Positions 1 through 12,900 of a stretch of DNA of 64,000 nucleotides are shown here, piece after piece; the stretch's first letter is position 1; every line of letters begins with the position of its first letter. A model generated the notes under the pieces. It made no database searches. It was not told the DNA's origin and saw only the letters and a list, made by a program, of their open reading frames with translations. The position numbers and the translations under genes were made by a program. This DNA is from Thunnus maccoyii (lineage: Eukaryota; Chordata; Actinopteri; Scombriformes; Scombridae): the NCBI RefSeq assembly GCF_910596095.1, contig NC_056540.1:19492501-19556500 (forward strand), given 5' to 3'.

Positions 1-922
1 ATCCCTCCAGGCAAAACACGGTTTGTCTACAGAAAGTGTCCCCAAGCCACTCATTTTGTGCCTTTATGGTATTATAAACTAAGCCTAATGTATCCCCAAT
101 AAACCCATGATTAGCTGCGTTCACTGACACCTTGTTTCTTCCAGTTTTTGAGCAATTTCAGTCAAAAAACACAAGCTATCACTAGGTTTAATCAAGCAGT
201 TTGGTATTTAGCCTTTAAAAGTCACATCCCTGATTATTTTTCATAGTTCCACTTCAAACTAATGTGTTTAAAATCAGCACTGGGACTTCACATAAACATT
301 AGACCTGCTTTCTGGTTGCTCTGCCACTCTTGCAGTTTCCAGGGAGCCAATCAGCAATTCCCCTGAAATTTCAACCATTTTGTTTTCCCTTTATTCTTGT
401 GCACAGTATGTGCAATTAAAGAAAACTTCACAGTACAAACATTCTGGTAACAACATAAAAGCCCGTAGTCGTCCCTCCCACACACTGAGAAAACACCATA
501 GTCATAATCACAACACAAACCGCCCTCACAGGTGTTTTGTGCTAAATTTATGTACATGCATACTGAGGCACTAGATGGAGGATGTGCTCAGTTTAGCACC
601 AGACTTTTTAATCCATAATTCTTTCTCATCTTTCACCCTTTATCTTTGTTCTTTATAGTTTTTGTGTGCATATTTCTTTTATGTTTCCCCCTAAAAAATG
701 TAATTAGTAGTGCTGCAGTAATTATCTAATTTCTAGTAAAAATAAAACAATCTTTTCTCTCATCTTCATTTTATTTTATTCTTTTTCAAGATGTCAGTGT
801 AGCATTGTTAACATCAGATTTAAAAAAAGAACACAGCAGCTGACCGTCGGCCACCATGTTTGATGACGAAACCAAAAACACAGACTAAAAACAAGTCTTC
901 ACTCATCTACACACACACATAC
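1..922. other. macrod1 intron 3, partial
   Basis: AT-rich sequence with no exon, RNA gene or repeat that I recognise. It is the start of macrod1 intron 3, whose next exon should encode the glycine-rich ADP-ribose loop and is not in the window. Confidence 0.6.
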
Positions 923-3572
923 CTGCGTTGACGATGGCATCTATCTCCAGCTGGGTGATGTCACCACTGTAGAGGGAAATCTTCTGGTCCAACTTCTCAT
1001 TCCTGGGATAACGACTTTTCTCAGAACCAGCTGCTACTGAGACACACACACAATCAGTATCAACAACAGTTTTACATACCTGTCTGGTAAATTTGCACAA
1101 TAAACATGTCAGTGTTAAAATAATAAAATAATCAAAACTCTAAAACAAGTGGTTAACTTAAAAGTAGAAAATGATAGAAAGGATCTGTGTGTATATACTG
1201 AATATATCATAATCTACTCTACTACTATCTACTGGTGCAAACATTTAGATTTCAACACTCATTTTATAGATTCAGTTTCAAAACCGACACCTAATTCACT
1301 GACTATCATTATGGACTTGCTATATCTGTAATGTTGACTGCAGGAATTTATTGTGAAATTATATGATTATTTAACTGTATAAATGCTCCAAAATGTGTAT
1401 CTGATGCGGCCAAAACTGCTCTATAACATTTGCCTAAGACAAGAGTGAGATCTTTAAATTGGGGTCACCGGACAAAAGTGACTGAGGTACCTCTTTGACA
1501 TACTTGTGTCCTTTTATCAGTCTAAAAAAGCAAAAATGTTATTGTTCGCTTACAGTACTCTGGGAAAAGAGCCTCCATATAGGTTCAGAGAAAATTTGTG
1601 TGCATCAGAAGCTTCAAAACATGTATAAAATATTTCATACAAGGTTCGTTAAAGTGTTTTTGTTTTACAAATAATGCAGAAATATGCCACATGGCTTCTT
1701 GATGTGCACTTTGATGTGGCCAAATATCTGACACTGGAAGGAGTGCTCATGTCTTTGCACCGCTGCTTCTTGTGCCTGAATGACGGTGACTGTTGTTGAG
1801 TGTCTGACCTGCTGTAGGAGTCCAGGCTTTTACGTCGTCCAGTGGCACAGAGCTAGGAGTCCTGTAGTACTGACGCCTGTCCTTCACTGACAGAGACAGC
1901 AAGAAGTCTGAGAGAGACAATGGAGAAAAAGAACAGACAGCAGATAAATATAAAAGAGAAACATGTTATTTTTGGTGTGTAAGAATAGGAAAACCTAGCT
2001 TATTGCACTTATTGCATTAACTCCTCATGAACAACTTTTATTCAGAAAAATGTAGTGTGTCCTTTAAGATGATAGTAAATTGCTGATGTGTGGTTCAGTG
2101 TAGCTTTTGCACTCAACCACAAAAATTCAGATCTTTTCTAATCTAGATTGATATCTTGTAGACTGCAAAAATGTTATGGTAATATTTCACAGGCATGCAT
2201 ATAATCATACATCTACACATTATACTTTAGGAATGAAACAATTAATGAATTATTTGATTACAAGTCATTTATCAACAACAAATATTCCATCTTTTCATAT
2301 TATTTTGAACAGAATCTATTGGTTTTCAGTCTGTTGATCTTCTAAAATGTAGTTTAAAGACATTACTTTGGGCTCTGGTAACTTGTGATGGGCATTTGTC
2401 AGTATTTTTGACATTTTAAAGGTTAAAAGACATCACACAATTGGTTACACTTCTCATTGACTGCAGCTCTACTGTATTTATATAATACCTATAGTATTTT
2501 TAGTACACTTTGCTAGTTAGTGCACTCTAAACTCAAACAACTTAGAATAACTCTTGCATTAGCTGTGATAATTATTTGTCAAATTCTAACATGGTTTGCT
2601 TTGTTCCTTCATTTTGTATCATTCTTTATTGATTACCTATTGGTTTTCAGTCTGTTGATCAACTAAAATGTAGTTTAAAGACATTGCTTTGGGCTTTGGT
2701 AACTTGTGATGGGCATTTGTCATTATGTTTGACATTTTAACGGTTAAATTATTAACCGATTGGCTGTAAAAAATAAATAAATAAATAAACAACAACAACA
2801 ACACTTTTCATTGGCTGCAGCTCTGACGTAGGCTATTTATATAATTCGTATAGTTGTTTTAGTAGGTTTATAGTGCACTAACTATTTTAATATGACGGCA
2901 GGTAAATTATTATAAGTCGTTAGTTATTGTTACAGGTTTAATATGTCCGCATGGACTCACTGCTTTGCTGTTGATTATTATTTAGTGTTATCATCATCAT
3001 GTAACATCTGTCAGGCTGTGACAGGTGTTTCTGGTCATGTGACGGCACATATATTTCTTCTCACTTGAGTTTGTTGACAAGGCACCCTGCAGTAACCAAC
3101 TGTTTAAAAACTGCAATTAAAATCTTCTCGGGCCTGGTAGAATAGTCTCACCCTTGGTCTCCTTCCAGTCTCCCTCAGCGGAGTTGAGGTTAACTTTCAG
3201 GGCCATGGCGGCCAGCGTCCCGGTGTGGAGAGACTGTACAAGCGCTGCTGCGCTCACTCCGAGGGCGGTACCGAGGGCGACCCTGCCCAGCCAAACTGAT
3301 TTCCCCCGGGGTGAGGAGGAAGGACTGCTACCCTGGCTGGACCTCCAAAGTGCTCTTGTTGTTGTTAAAAGCTTCTCCGCTCGGGGTGCAGCGTGAATAT
3401 GGCCGCGGAGAGGACTTGTTGCTGGCTTCCCTCCCAGCTGGGGGCTTCCAGGAGTGAAGATGTGCTTGAACTTGATACCGGCTCTCTGGATGTCGGTACG
3501 GACACGGGGCAGAGGGACGGTGAACAGCGGGGCTCTAACATATGAAAATAGAGCTGACATTTGAAGTGCCAT
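923..3572 (-). CDS. macrod1: macrod1, ADP-ribose glycohydrolase MACROD1 (5' part; continues off left edge)
   Basis: Three coding exons on the minus strand are visible: 3572-3152, 1907-1809 and 1036-923. Each junction has a GT donor, an AG acceptor and phase 1. The start is taken as the first in-frame ATG at 3572. It opens an Arg-rich, acid-poor leader of about 120 residues that looks like a mitochondrial presequence, as in human MACROD1. The leader is followed by MALKVNLNSAEGDWKE, which resembles the human segment just before the macro domain. Exon 3 carries KISLYSGDITQLEIDAIVNA, the first strand of the macro domain and the start of the ADP-ribose loop. Family knowledge: these enzymes remove ADP-ribose from mono-ADP-ribosylated proteins and hydrolyse O-acetyl-ADP-ribose. 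The remaining macro-domain exons lie beyond base 1. The exon 3 donor runs into a short GT repeat. An earlier ATG near 3683 is followed within a few codons by a stop, so it could be a short upstream ORF. Confidence 0.9.
2319..2870. repeat. Local direct duplication in macrod1 intron 1
   Basis: About 110 bp at 2319-2428 recurs at 2637-2747 with a few differences (shared core TTTAAAGACATT, then GGGCATTTGTCA). A second matched stretch follows each copy (CTGCAGCTCT at about 2462 and 2815). The copies lie about 318 bp apart in the same orientation. The later copy also holds short AAAT and AAC runs near 2770-2800. Confidence 0.7.
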
Positions 3573-4541
3573 GCCTGAGCTTACGGTTCGTGTTACTTGA
3601 GGCTCCACACAGAGGCCAGAGTCGGTCACACCGCGGGTAGCTTTCGTTTTCGACTCATGAACATCACTCACCTCCCATGTGCCATTTTGTTTTGGACGTT
3701 AACGTGTGGAAGGTACCATAAACATTCATAAGGGGTGACCGTTAGTTGTCTCAAAACGACAAAAAAAAGCGTCAATAATAATCATTACCCTGTCCAATGC
3801 CGCAATAAAAGGATAATTATTATCACAAGTGAAAATGTAATGATATAATATCAATAACGTTGCTCTATTTTAAATTTCACAGTGTAAACCCCGACTCAGA
3901 TGACATGGTATAGCCGAAACCAACGGCCACAAGCCAACGCCTACTTCAAATACTGTCGGAAATACTGGGATTGCGAGATATGGGCACACGTTGCCAAACA
4001 AAGTGGTAAAATTAAAAAGCTGTGACTTGGTGTAACGTGGTGAAGACGTGGATATGGACTTGGGAGAGACCTGTCTCTAATTACAAAGTGAATTTATATA
4101 ATATTATGGGGGATTTTTTATGGGAAAGCCCCAAACAGCCTACCAGCAATAGGCTATACAAAGGTTGTATTCTATGGTTTTGTCACCTCCCAGCAATAGC
4201 ATAACTGAGTGCCAGTAACGTTGGACGAGTTTGTAGTTTAAGAAAGGTTAGATCATGATTTGAAGGCTGGAATATGTGTCCCAAAGCCAACCAGTGTTAA
4301 CCAGGGTTAATCTGTAATGTCAGCAAGATAATCTGGATTTGTTCCACAGACAGGAGACCTTGTGTTTCTGGAAATTATCAAGTTATTGTCTCTCAAAGTT
4401 TATATCTCACAGTCCAACAAAACCTACAATAGCTGCTTCTAAAATTCAGATTCTTTATCAAAACATAAGAAATTGAACCCATAACACACACCCTAAAACT
4501 ACTCATTGCTGATCTTGTGACACACAGTTTCACTAATCTAT

Positions 4542-4562
4542 TGTGTGTGTGTGTGTGTGTGC
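4542..4562. repeat. (GT)n microsatellite
   Basis: A run of about ten GT dinucleotides in the macrod1-fermt3 intergenic region. Confidence 0.9.
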
Positions 4563-4729
4563 GTGGAGTTCACAAAGGGAGCCACAAAGGGAGGAGAGTG
4601 ATAATTTGTGTTTTCTGTCCATTTAATATCTCATAACTGTTTATATCTCATTTCCTACATATGCTGCATGACACACATTGACACATTGCCTAATATGCAT
4701 CACACATAGGGCCTGTCAGTCAAAATGTA

Positions 4730-4964
4730 AAAAAAACCATTTCCGCTAGGCGGAAACTGCTAAAAGGAGGAACAAACCATTTCTCGACAAGTGACACAAG
4801 CAACACAGACACAGCAACTACAGACCACAACCCGCCCAGCCCCAGGAAGGCGATATTGCTACCACATTTTACAGAAAACCTGTGAAACTTCTTCAGAGAT
4901 CTGACAGAAGAACAGGAGCCCCCCAGCATCCATTTCCCAAAACCCTGGACAAAGGAGACTGACG
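4730..4964 (+). other. Candidate 5'UTR exon of fermt3
   Basis: The first coding fermt3 exon begins right after a splice acceptor (CCAG|T ATG at 7434/7435), so a non-coding exon is expected upstream. This stretch is less AT-rich than its surroundings, has GGAA-type (ETS-like) motifs and ends in a possible donor (GACG|GTATTG at 4964/4965). No transcript evidence; other positions are possible. Confidence 0.22.
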
Positions 4965-5497
4965 GTATTGTCTTTAAAAGTGTGTTTGGTTGTTGGTGTG
5001 TGTGTGTGTGGGTGGGTGACAGCATGAGAGAAAGGGAAAAGGCATGAGGACAGAGAGAGACACAGGTCAGGGTGTGTACGTATGAAGGGCTTCTGTGTTA
5101 AATATACACTTTAGACAATATAATATAAGAGGTTAATAGGTCACATATCAGAATATATATTCAAAAACAGATAATAAACGTTTAGGCTTGAAGATGGGTA
5201 GAGGCAGTACATCTGTGTGTCATTGTCTTTGTCTGCGATATTAGTCCTTGAAAATTTAAACAAGTGGAGGAAACACTTGATTTTGATCACAATGATTCAC
5301 AAATGTGACGACTTTTAATATAAGTTTTCTCACATATTTACACACATGCAGTAGGTGACTGTAGTGTATTGGCACTGGATGAACATCTCACCTTGGGCGG
5401 GTCAGAAAGCGGAAGTGTGCGTCCATGGTGATAGTTCAAGGCAGGAACAGGAAGCGCTCATCACTGGACATGTTGCTGGAATAAACTCAGCCATCCA

Positions 5498-5523
5498 GTG
5501 TGTGTGTGTGTGTGTGTGTGTGT
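5498..5523. repeat. (GT)n microsatellite
   Basis: A run of about twelve GT dinucleotides upstream of fermt3. Confidence 0.9.
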
Positions 5524-6519
5524 CAGTGTTACACAGTGTCATGTGATATTGAACAGTGGGTTAATGTTTTACTTCTTGCAGTTGATTGGCATGTCCTGTA
5601 GTCTTTCTTGTCTCGTTTAATATCTTAAATGTCCTGGAAAACTGAAGCAGGTTTTTCTAACTTTCTGTTTTTGTGTGTTTTTTGTAGATCCATCAAATTC
5701 TTCCATTGCAGATGTTTTTTTTTTTAAATTTTACTGTTAAAGCAGATGAATTGCAGCTTTTCACATGACTTTTTTTAATGAAATATAATTCATTGCTATA
5801 GTGTACATCTACCAAACAGTATGTGACTTAAAATTAGCTCCACCTCAATCAACATGCTGCTTAACATAATACATAGATAATAATACATGTGTAACTTTTT
5901 TATGCAAAATGAGTACTTTTGGCACTTTACATACATTTTACTGCTAATACTTATGTGCTTTTAGTTATGTAACATTTTGAATGCAGGATCTTTAATTGTA
6001 AATATGTCTAACTCCGCTGTATTTTACACAAAACATCTTTCAAACCTTTTTTTTCTACCTAAATATGCAATTTAATGTAAAGAAACTGTGATGTTTTTGT
6101 ATTAGAAGGTTTTTTTAACAATCTCCTCAGGACATATTTAAAAATACTCTGCTTCTGGATTAATTGTATCTGATAAAATTCTTTCCACAGAAAACTTATA
6201 CTTCATAAATTCTTAAAATGACATCTGCTTTATCATTGAAAAGTCTCATTGTATGTTTACTGAAGTAAGTGGCATATTTGACCACGACAGGCTTACAGTA
6301 TCACAAATCCTGCATGTAGGTGACACATCTTGAACTCAGATTTAATGTGAGCACATAAAAGTGCAGGATTATGCTCACTCAGGATATACTATATATAGAT
6401 AAGAAGAAAAAACCTGACACACTGAATGAGTTAGTGATACATCTGAGCAATTTTCATCTCAGTGTTGAAGTGATAATGTTGGTGGTTATATTAATGTGAT
6501 GTTAAATCAAAAGGAGGAG

Positions 6520-7160
6520 TAACTTAACCCTTAAATACTGTCAAGTCAAATTTTACCCATTTAAGAGCAGTAAAAACACCCTAAACACCTTCCTTTTAGC
6601 TCTACATTTTATGACTTTTCCTAAAGTGACCCAGAATATAAAAAAATAATTTTTATATAAAAAAATATTTTTTATATTCATTTTTGTGCAGCTGATACAC
6701 ATCTTAAAGTGTTCTGGGTTCAATTTGACTCATATTTATATAGAAAAATAAAAAACAAAAACTTGACATTCAAAAATGTTGTTGCATTCTTTACATTCAA
6801 TAACATTCACTGAAATTATTCTGGCTTTTATATTTTCCTGCTTTATGTAACACAGGACCTTGACATAGCTAAAAAAAAATCCACCATCTCTGCTCCCTGA
6901 AAGCTTAATTAAGGATTAATCACCCATTTGTTAATGACAAATGAGGTATTTATGAATGAAAAATAGATTTGTGGTTCAGAAATGTGGTATTGAGACTAAT
7001 TATGAGGCGATACTGTGAAGGGTCAGAACATGAACAGTATGTAAGGGTGGTATGGGTTTATTGTATATATGACTTTTTGTCTATTGTTTGGACCAAAATG
7101 TTTTATTAATTTGCATCAATAAATAACTCCCTAACTGTTACAGGATTAAGTCTTGTTCAT
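6520..7160 (-). mobile_element. Non-autonomous DNA-element-like repeat, family member 1 of 3
   Basis: On the minus strand this AT-rich stretch shares phrases with 61480-61990 and 52740-52985: CTCATAATTAGTCT, CATTCATAAATACCTCAT and an end related to GGGTCAAATTTGACC. No coding capacity was seen. The class is not known to me; a MITE-like element is the simplest reading. Confidence 0.5.
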
Positions 7161-7435
7161 ATATTTCTACTAAACATAAAAAATATACATTTGTAACACA
7201 TAATAGATCTTTTAAAGAGTATTTTAGTTAATTCACTCACTTTGATTCAGAGCAGGATTTCATAACAACACGTGATATCCAATTATATAACAATGAAACT
7301 AAATCTCCTTGATTCTTTCACTTTCCCCATTTTTGTCTCTTCTGCTTTATACTTCTGTCTCGGTATCTGTCAACTCAACTCTACTCTGTCAGACTCGTCT
7401 CCTGCATTTCTCTCTCTTCCTCTCTTTCTCCCAGT

Positions 7436-9859
7436 ATGGCGGCGTGGGACCTGTCAGTCATTGTGGAGGACCTGGGGCCCGATGCCCCATCTGTCACCGT
7501 CAGCGTGACCTCTGACCTCCACATAGGAGGGGTCATCCTCAAGCTGGTGGAGAAGACACGTAGGTCACTGTCTGTCTGCTTCGGTTTGTCTCAAATAAAG
7601 CTCCGTCAGTTTGTCAGTCAGTTTCACTGCGCAGACTAAAAATAGCTTCGCATGGACAAATTTGCATAGGGGAACAAGTATCACTTTATATTAAAGTTGC
7701 AAAACACATGTTTAAGTAATGCAGAACTAATGCATGACTCACTATGATTTAATACATACCAGTAATGATTGATAAAGCTTCAAACAGCTTCATATTTCTA
7801 CAAGAATAGATACCGTTCTGCTCTCAGGCTCATCGAATTCCCTTTTCTATATTTAACTAAATACTATATAACACTGATTGATGATCCATGAAGAATTAAG
7901 TGATCACATAAATTCATAGTGACTTGATGATTTCTTAATAGTGAGCAACAGGAATTTATGATGAGCTTTAAATCATCATGAGTCATGTATTAAGAATGTG
8001 TCTTGTAACCTTAATATAAACCTGTGTAACATTATGCACTTGTCTGTTTGGTCAGAGTAAATATTATTTTTAGTTGAAATGAGCTTTTATACCTTTTCAT
8101 ACCAAGCAATAACCATCATCATGTGCCTTTAGACCACACCTCTCTATCGGTCAATCAATCAAACTATATTTGTCCAGCACCTTTCATACAGATGACTATC
8201 TTCTCCTTATTTTGCTTGCACATCACTCTGACTGTTATACAACTGATACTTTTGATTGTCTTGATGAGAACAAGACAAACAAAAGTGTCTGATTGTGCTT
8301 TATTTTTTAAATTAAATGCTGGTATAACTTATTAGCTAAGACTGCCCATAGAGGAATCAGAATTGTTCATGGTTTAAAGATTTATATACAAGCCAAATAA
8401 AAAAAACACAGTCAAATATGTATTTACTTTTATCTCCTTTAACCAATTATTTTAAACTTATAGTATTTTTTTCCCCTAATTGTTCATTTTACTTGTCAGA
8501 AGAATATTTGTCTCTTATGTATCTTATGTTGGAATATGCTATTTGATTCTTTTACCCAGTGAAACAGGATCACCATACTAAGTTATGCAGCTTTTGACCA
8601 TTAAACATTTCCACTTGGCACTTAAATACACCTCTTTATGTGCTTTGTACTCAACTCTGCTGTCATCAGGTGAAGAAAGCTTTGATCTCCAAAATGGATC
8701 AATCATAGGAATTAAGAAAATCAGCCTCATTAGCAAAGTGATGATCATGAATTTTGAAATTATGACATTTGATGATCAAGTATTCTTAAACCACAAAGGG
8801 TTTGTCCAGTTTTTCGCAAGTCACTTTTCAGAGGCTTGAAAGTTTCCGGATTTTGACGAGCATGGTCAGATGATCCATGTCCTTACTCCATTTCTATTAA
8901 AATGTGCTATTTAATGGATCACTGGGAGGCAAACAAGTTGACCCTGACGTGATTTGAACACGCAACCTTCTGATCTGGAGTCAGACGCGCTACCGTTGCG
9001 CCACAGAGTCTCATACCGGTGCTGCACTGGTATATCTAGAAGGATCAAACATTGTTGGTGGTAAATTAGTCTCAGAGTGCCTCCATATTTGGTATAATAC
9101 GGTAAAACATCAGTTGGATCTTAATGGTCTGAGACTTGATATGAGGATCAAGTTCACGGATGGAGTTAATTGATTACCAACATAAGGTTTGTTTTAACCG
9201 AATATTTATTAAGTGTCATGAATATAAACATGATATCTAACATAGAGGTCACGTGTGGAATAGCCTACAATGTGGATACTATGTACATAACTCCCTTTTG
9301 ATCATGAAGAAGCAGTCTTGTTTAACCATCAAGTTTCTGACCTGGAGTCAGACAGTGCGCAACAGAGACCTACTGGTCCACTAGAGGTCACAAGCCTTGT
9401 GGTACTTGAGGTAAATTGGTCATATTTTTTCCAAGCTAATTGTCAGTTAATTGTCACTTTACGCGCGCGAATTAGAGGCCACTTTGGGTTCTTGATGTGA
9501 CAACATGTCTGGACAATAACTAAGACAACTAAAATGACGCATCATCACCTGAAGTTAATCTAATGGATGTCAACTGTGAGTTTTTAGTGAAGTGAAGTGT
9601 TTTGTGTCTGACTTCTGCAGAGATGAAGCGGGACTGGTCGGATCATGCGCTATGGTGGGATCAGAAGCAGCGGTGGCTGCTGCGGACATCCTGGACTCTG
9701 GAGAAATACGGCATCCACGCCGACGCTCGGCTGCTCTTCATGCCCCAACACAAGCCCCTGAAACTGGGCCTCCCCAACGGCATCACTCTGCGGCTCCGGG
9801 CCTGCTTCTCCAACCCCGTCTTCCAGACCGTGATGGGCATCTGCAGAATGCTCAGTGAG

Positions 9860-9922
<63 letters not shown>

Positions 9923-12900
9923 GTCTTTCTTTCTTTTTTTCTGTTCTTACTTCTTTCCTTCCTTCTTGTATTATGTTTCCTTCCATATTTCTTTCTTTCT
10001 CCTCTTTTTATCTCATTCCTTCTTTCCTTCCTTCTGTCCTTTATTTCTTTCTGACCTTGTTTCTTTCTTTTCTTCATTTACTTTCTCCCTTCCTTCATTC
10101 TTTTTTTTGTCTTTCATTCTCTTTCCTTCTTTCTCCCTTCCTTTTCTTCCATCTTTCCCTTTTTGCTTCTTTCTTTCTTCCTTTCTTTTTGCCTCACTCT
10201 GTCCACCAAAACCGACAAAAATGTAAAAAACACAAGACATTCAAACTTAAAACTGTCTCTTAAAATATCTCAAACCACTTTGACACCACATACATTGATG
10301 CATCCTATGAATCTATTCATATGCATCCTATAATTTGTGATAAAGAGACATTAACTCTATTTTTTTAATCAAAGTAAATAATCCAAGTCAGTCTTCCATC
10401 CACAACGTCCACCATAATTTCCATCCTCAGTATCTATCACTCCTCTCCTCCTCTGTCTTCTTGCTGGTTGTCAGTAGTCACACCGCAATAACTGTTCACA
10501 ACCTAATTATTCTTCGAGACGTGTAAAAGTGTCTCATTAATATGTTGCAGTCTAATTGGCTGTAACAACCAACACCATTGCCAGGAAAGAAGACCTTCAC
10601 CATCTGTTTCGTGCTTTCATTTAGTCTAATTTTGGCACTTCTTGGTCTCAATCCCTCACCAGAAATCCCCAGGAGGTGACAGCAGACTGGAAAGGTTTTG
10701 AAAAGCAGCAAGCAGAGACGAAATAATGAAATCCGTCAGTAGAAAAGCAGCTTAGAGGGAGCCGAAAAACAGATTAAGAAAGCTCAGATTTGTATCAAAG
10801 TTACGATGCAGCAGGTATTTCAAACACATAGAGGAGGAACTTACACATGAGGATAAACCTCTGTTAAATCCCTTTGTGCATGAAAACAAAGGAAACATTT
10901 AAACTGGAGAGTAGAATAAAAGACAAGTCCTGAATATTAAAAATTAAAAACAGTGTAACAAGCATGGCATTTGACCAGACTTTTATTCACAGTGGATTTA
11001 TAATAATGGTTTCCAGGGTTTTCAGTCTTAACAGGAAGATAATTACTGGAAATAACAGCCTTACAGGAAAGAGACATTTCTCTCCTGTGATTATGTGTCT
11101 CTCTGATACATGAAAAATACTCACTGAGACCCCGACATGAACACACAGCTGTCTAATGAGGAACAAGACACAATACTACTGCGCCACATCATGAATTGGT
11201 TCACTGATCAGTTTGTTTGTAGATATTAAATGTATGATTTCTCCTGTTGAGCACCAGAGAGTCCAGACGTTCCCTGAGAAACAAACATATTGACCCTGAT
11301 GTGATCTGAATACACAACCTTCTGATCTGGAGTCAGACACGCTACCGCTGCACCACAGAGTCTGTTTTGAGTTTTTCACATCTATACAGTATGTGCCTGC
11401 AAAATATTTATTATAACTCCACAGTGTGATCCTATAGGCACAATTACAACATTAAACATAATGAGATTGCAAGTCATGAAGAAACGTATCAACCGTGAAA
11501 TGATTTGAATGTGCAGTGTTTCAAACAGCAGCAGCGAGTAAAATGCATTTATCAGATTCAGTTAATGTGTTTGTGACACTGACCGAGGACGGAGTTGCTT
11601 GAACTGATGTAGATCAGTGATGTATGAGATTCTGAGACAGCTTTGACTACTGACAGCTGCTCAAGAGCAAACATATTGAGATAAGAGTTCATGAAGATAC
11701 ATATTGACCCTGATGTGATTTGAACATGCAACCTTTTGAGCTGCATTCAGACGTGCTACTGTAGCACCACAGAATCCCCTTTAAGCCTTTATCTAGTCAA
11801 CTGATCAGCTAACAAACCAGGGAAGAATATTGTTTATCTATTTTTGCACAGGCTGTGGTGGAATAAGTAGACAGGTAGTTTTTGAAAGCCACTCTGCAAT
11901 GTTTTTATCTGTACTGGCTGATCTCAGAAGACAGACATTTGCACAGAATATAATACAGTACAGGCTACACACAGTTATTACTCGCAAGCGCAACAGAGCA
12001 GCATCGTGTTTACTACACACAGGAAAGCTTAAATATTGACCCTGATGTGATTTGAACATGCAACCTTCTGATCTGGAGTCAGACCGTTGCACCACAGAGT
12101 CTGTTTTAAGTCTTACTACTCAACTAATCAGCTGAAAGAAACAAAAGGGGGGTAAAAAAATCTTTCAAATGCTATGCCAATTTGCACGTAAAGTGCAGTA
12201 GTTTCAGCACAACAGTTTAATACCAATTTGAAGTAAAAGATGTTGATATTGAATCATTTTTTTCACAGGTTGTCTTGGTGGAAGAGTTTGCAGATAGATT
12301 GTTATAGATTTTAGAAGCACTGTGCAGTGAGTGTATCAGTAAGGCAGCAGTTACCAGAAGAACTAGACAGCATCACAAAAAGACAAAGTTTTTTCTTGTG
12401 AGTACAACAACACATGTTGCAAAGCTTAAATTTTGACCCTGACGTGATTTGAACACGCAACCTTCTGATCTGGAGTCAGACGCGCTACCGTTGCGCCACA
12501 GAGTCTGTTTTAACCCTTTAAAAAGTTGACTAATCAGCTGACATAACAAAAACTAAGGGGTGAATAAAAACATTTTGTGTTTGTCATCAGTGCAACATTA
12601 CAACGTTTATAAAGTTGGAGGTGGAAGTGGAGAGTAAAAGACGGCTGCTTAAATCACTTTTGAAATGCTATGACAGTTTGGAATTGTAAAGTGCAATAAT
12701 TTCAGCACATCAGTTCAGTACTGATCTGAAAGCAAAATTACTGATCCTGAAGTGATATAAAACCAAAATCGTCTAATGAGGAGCAAGACACACCACTGTA
12801 ATGTCATAGTGTCTGACAGCAGCAGTTGGTTCACTGATCAGGGTTTGTAGATACTATCTGTATAATTTCCCCTGTTCTGCACCACAGAGTTCAACATAAA

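Larger units (their letters stand above)
3700..7435. other. Region between macrod1 and fermt3 first coding exons
   Basis: The two genes are head to head here, so the stretch should hold both promoters. The 3' part is AT-rich. It contains GT microsatellites at 4542-4562 and 5498-5523 and part of a dispersed element at about 6520-7160. No coding exon was recognised. The minus strand near 3680 has a good donor (GAG|GTGAGT) just downstream of an ATG, so the macrod1 5'UTR may be spliced. Confidence 0.5.

Noticed and set aside
9855-10260. Several long Phe/Leu/Ser-rich or Lys/Glu/Arg-rich reading frames on both strands
   Set aside because: They are translations of the CTTT/polypyrimidine repeat in fermt3 intron 2.
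11705-11776. A genuine tRNA-Cys gene
   Set aside because: Only the anticodon fits Cys. The rest aligns with the neighbouring tRNA-Trp copies, and two arms have mismatches.
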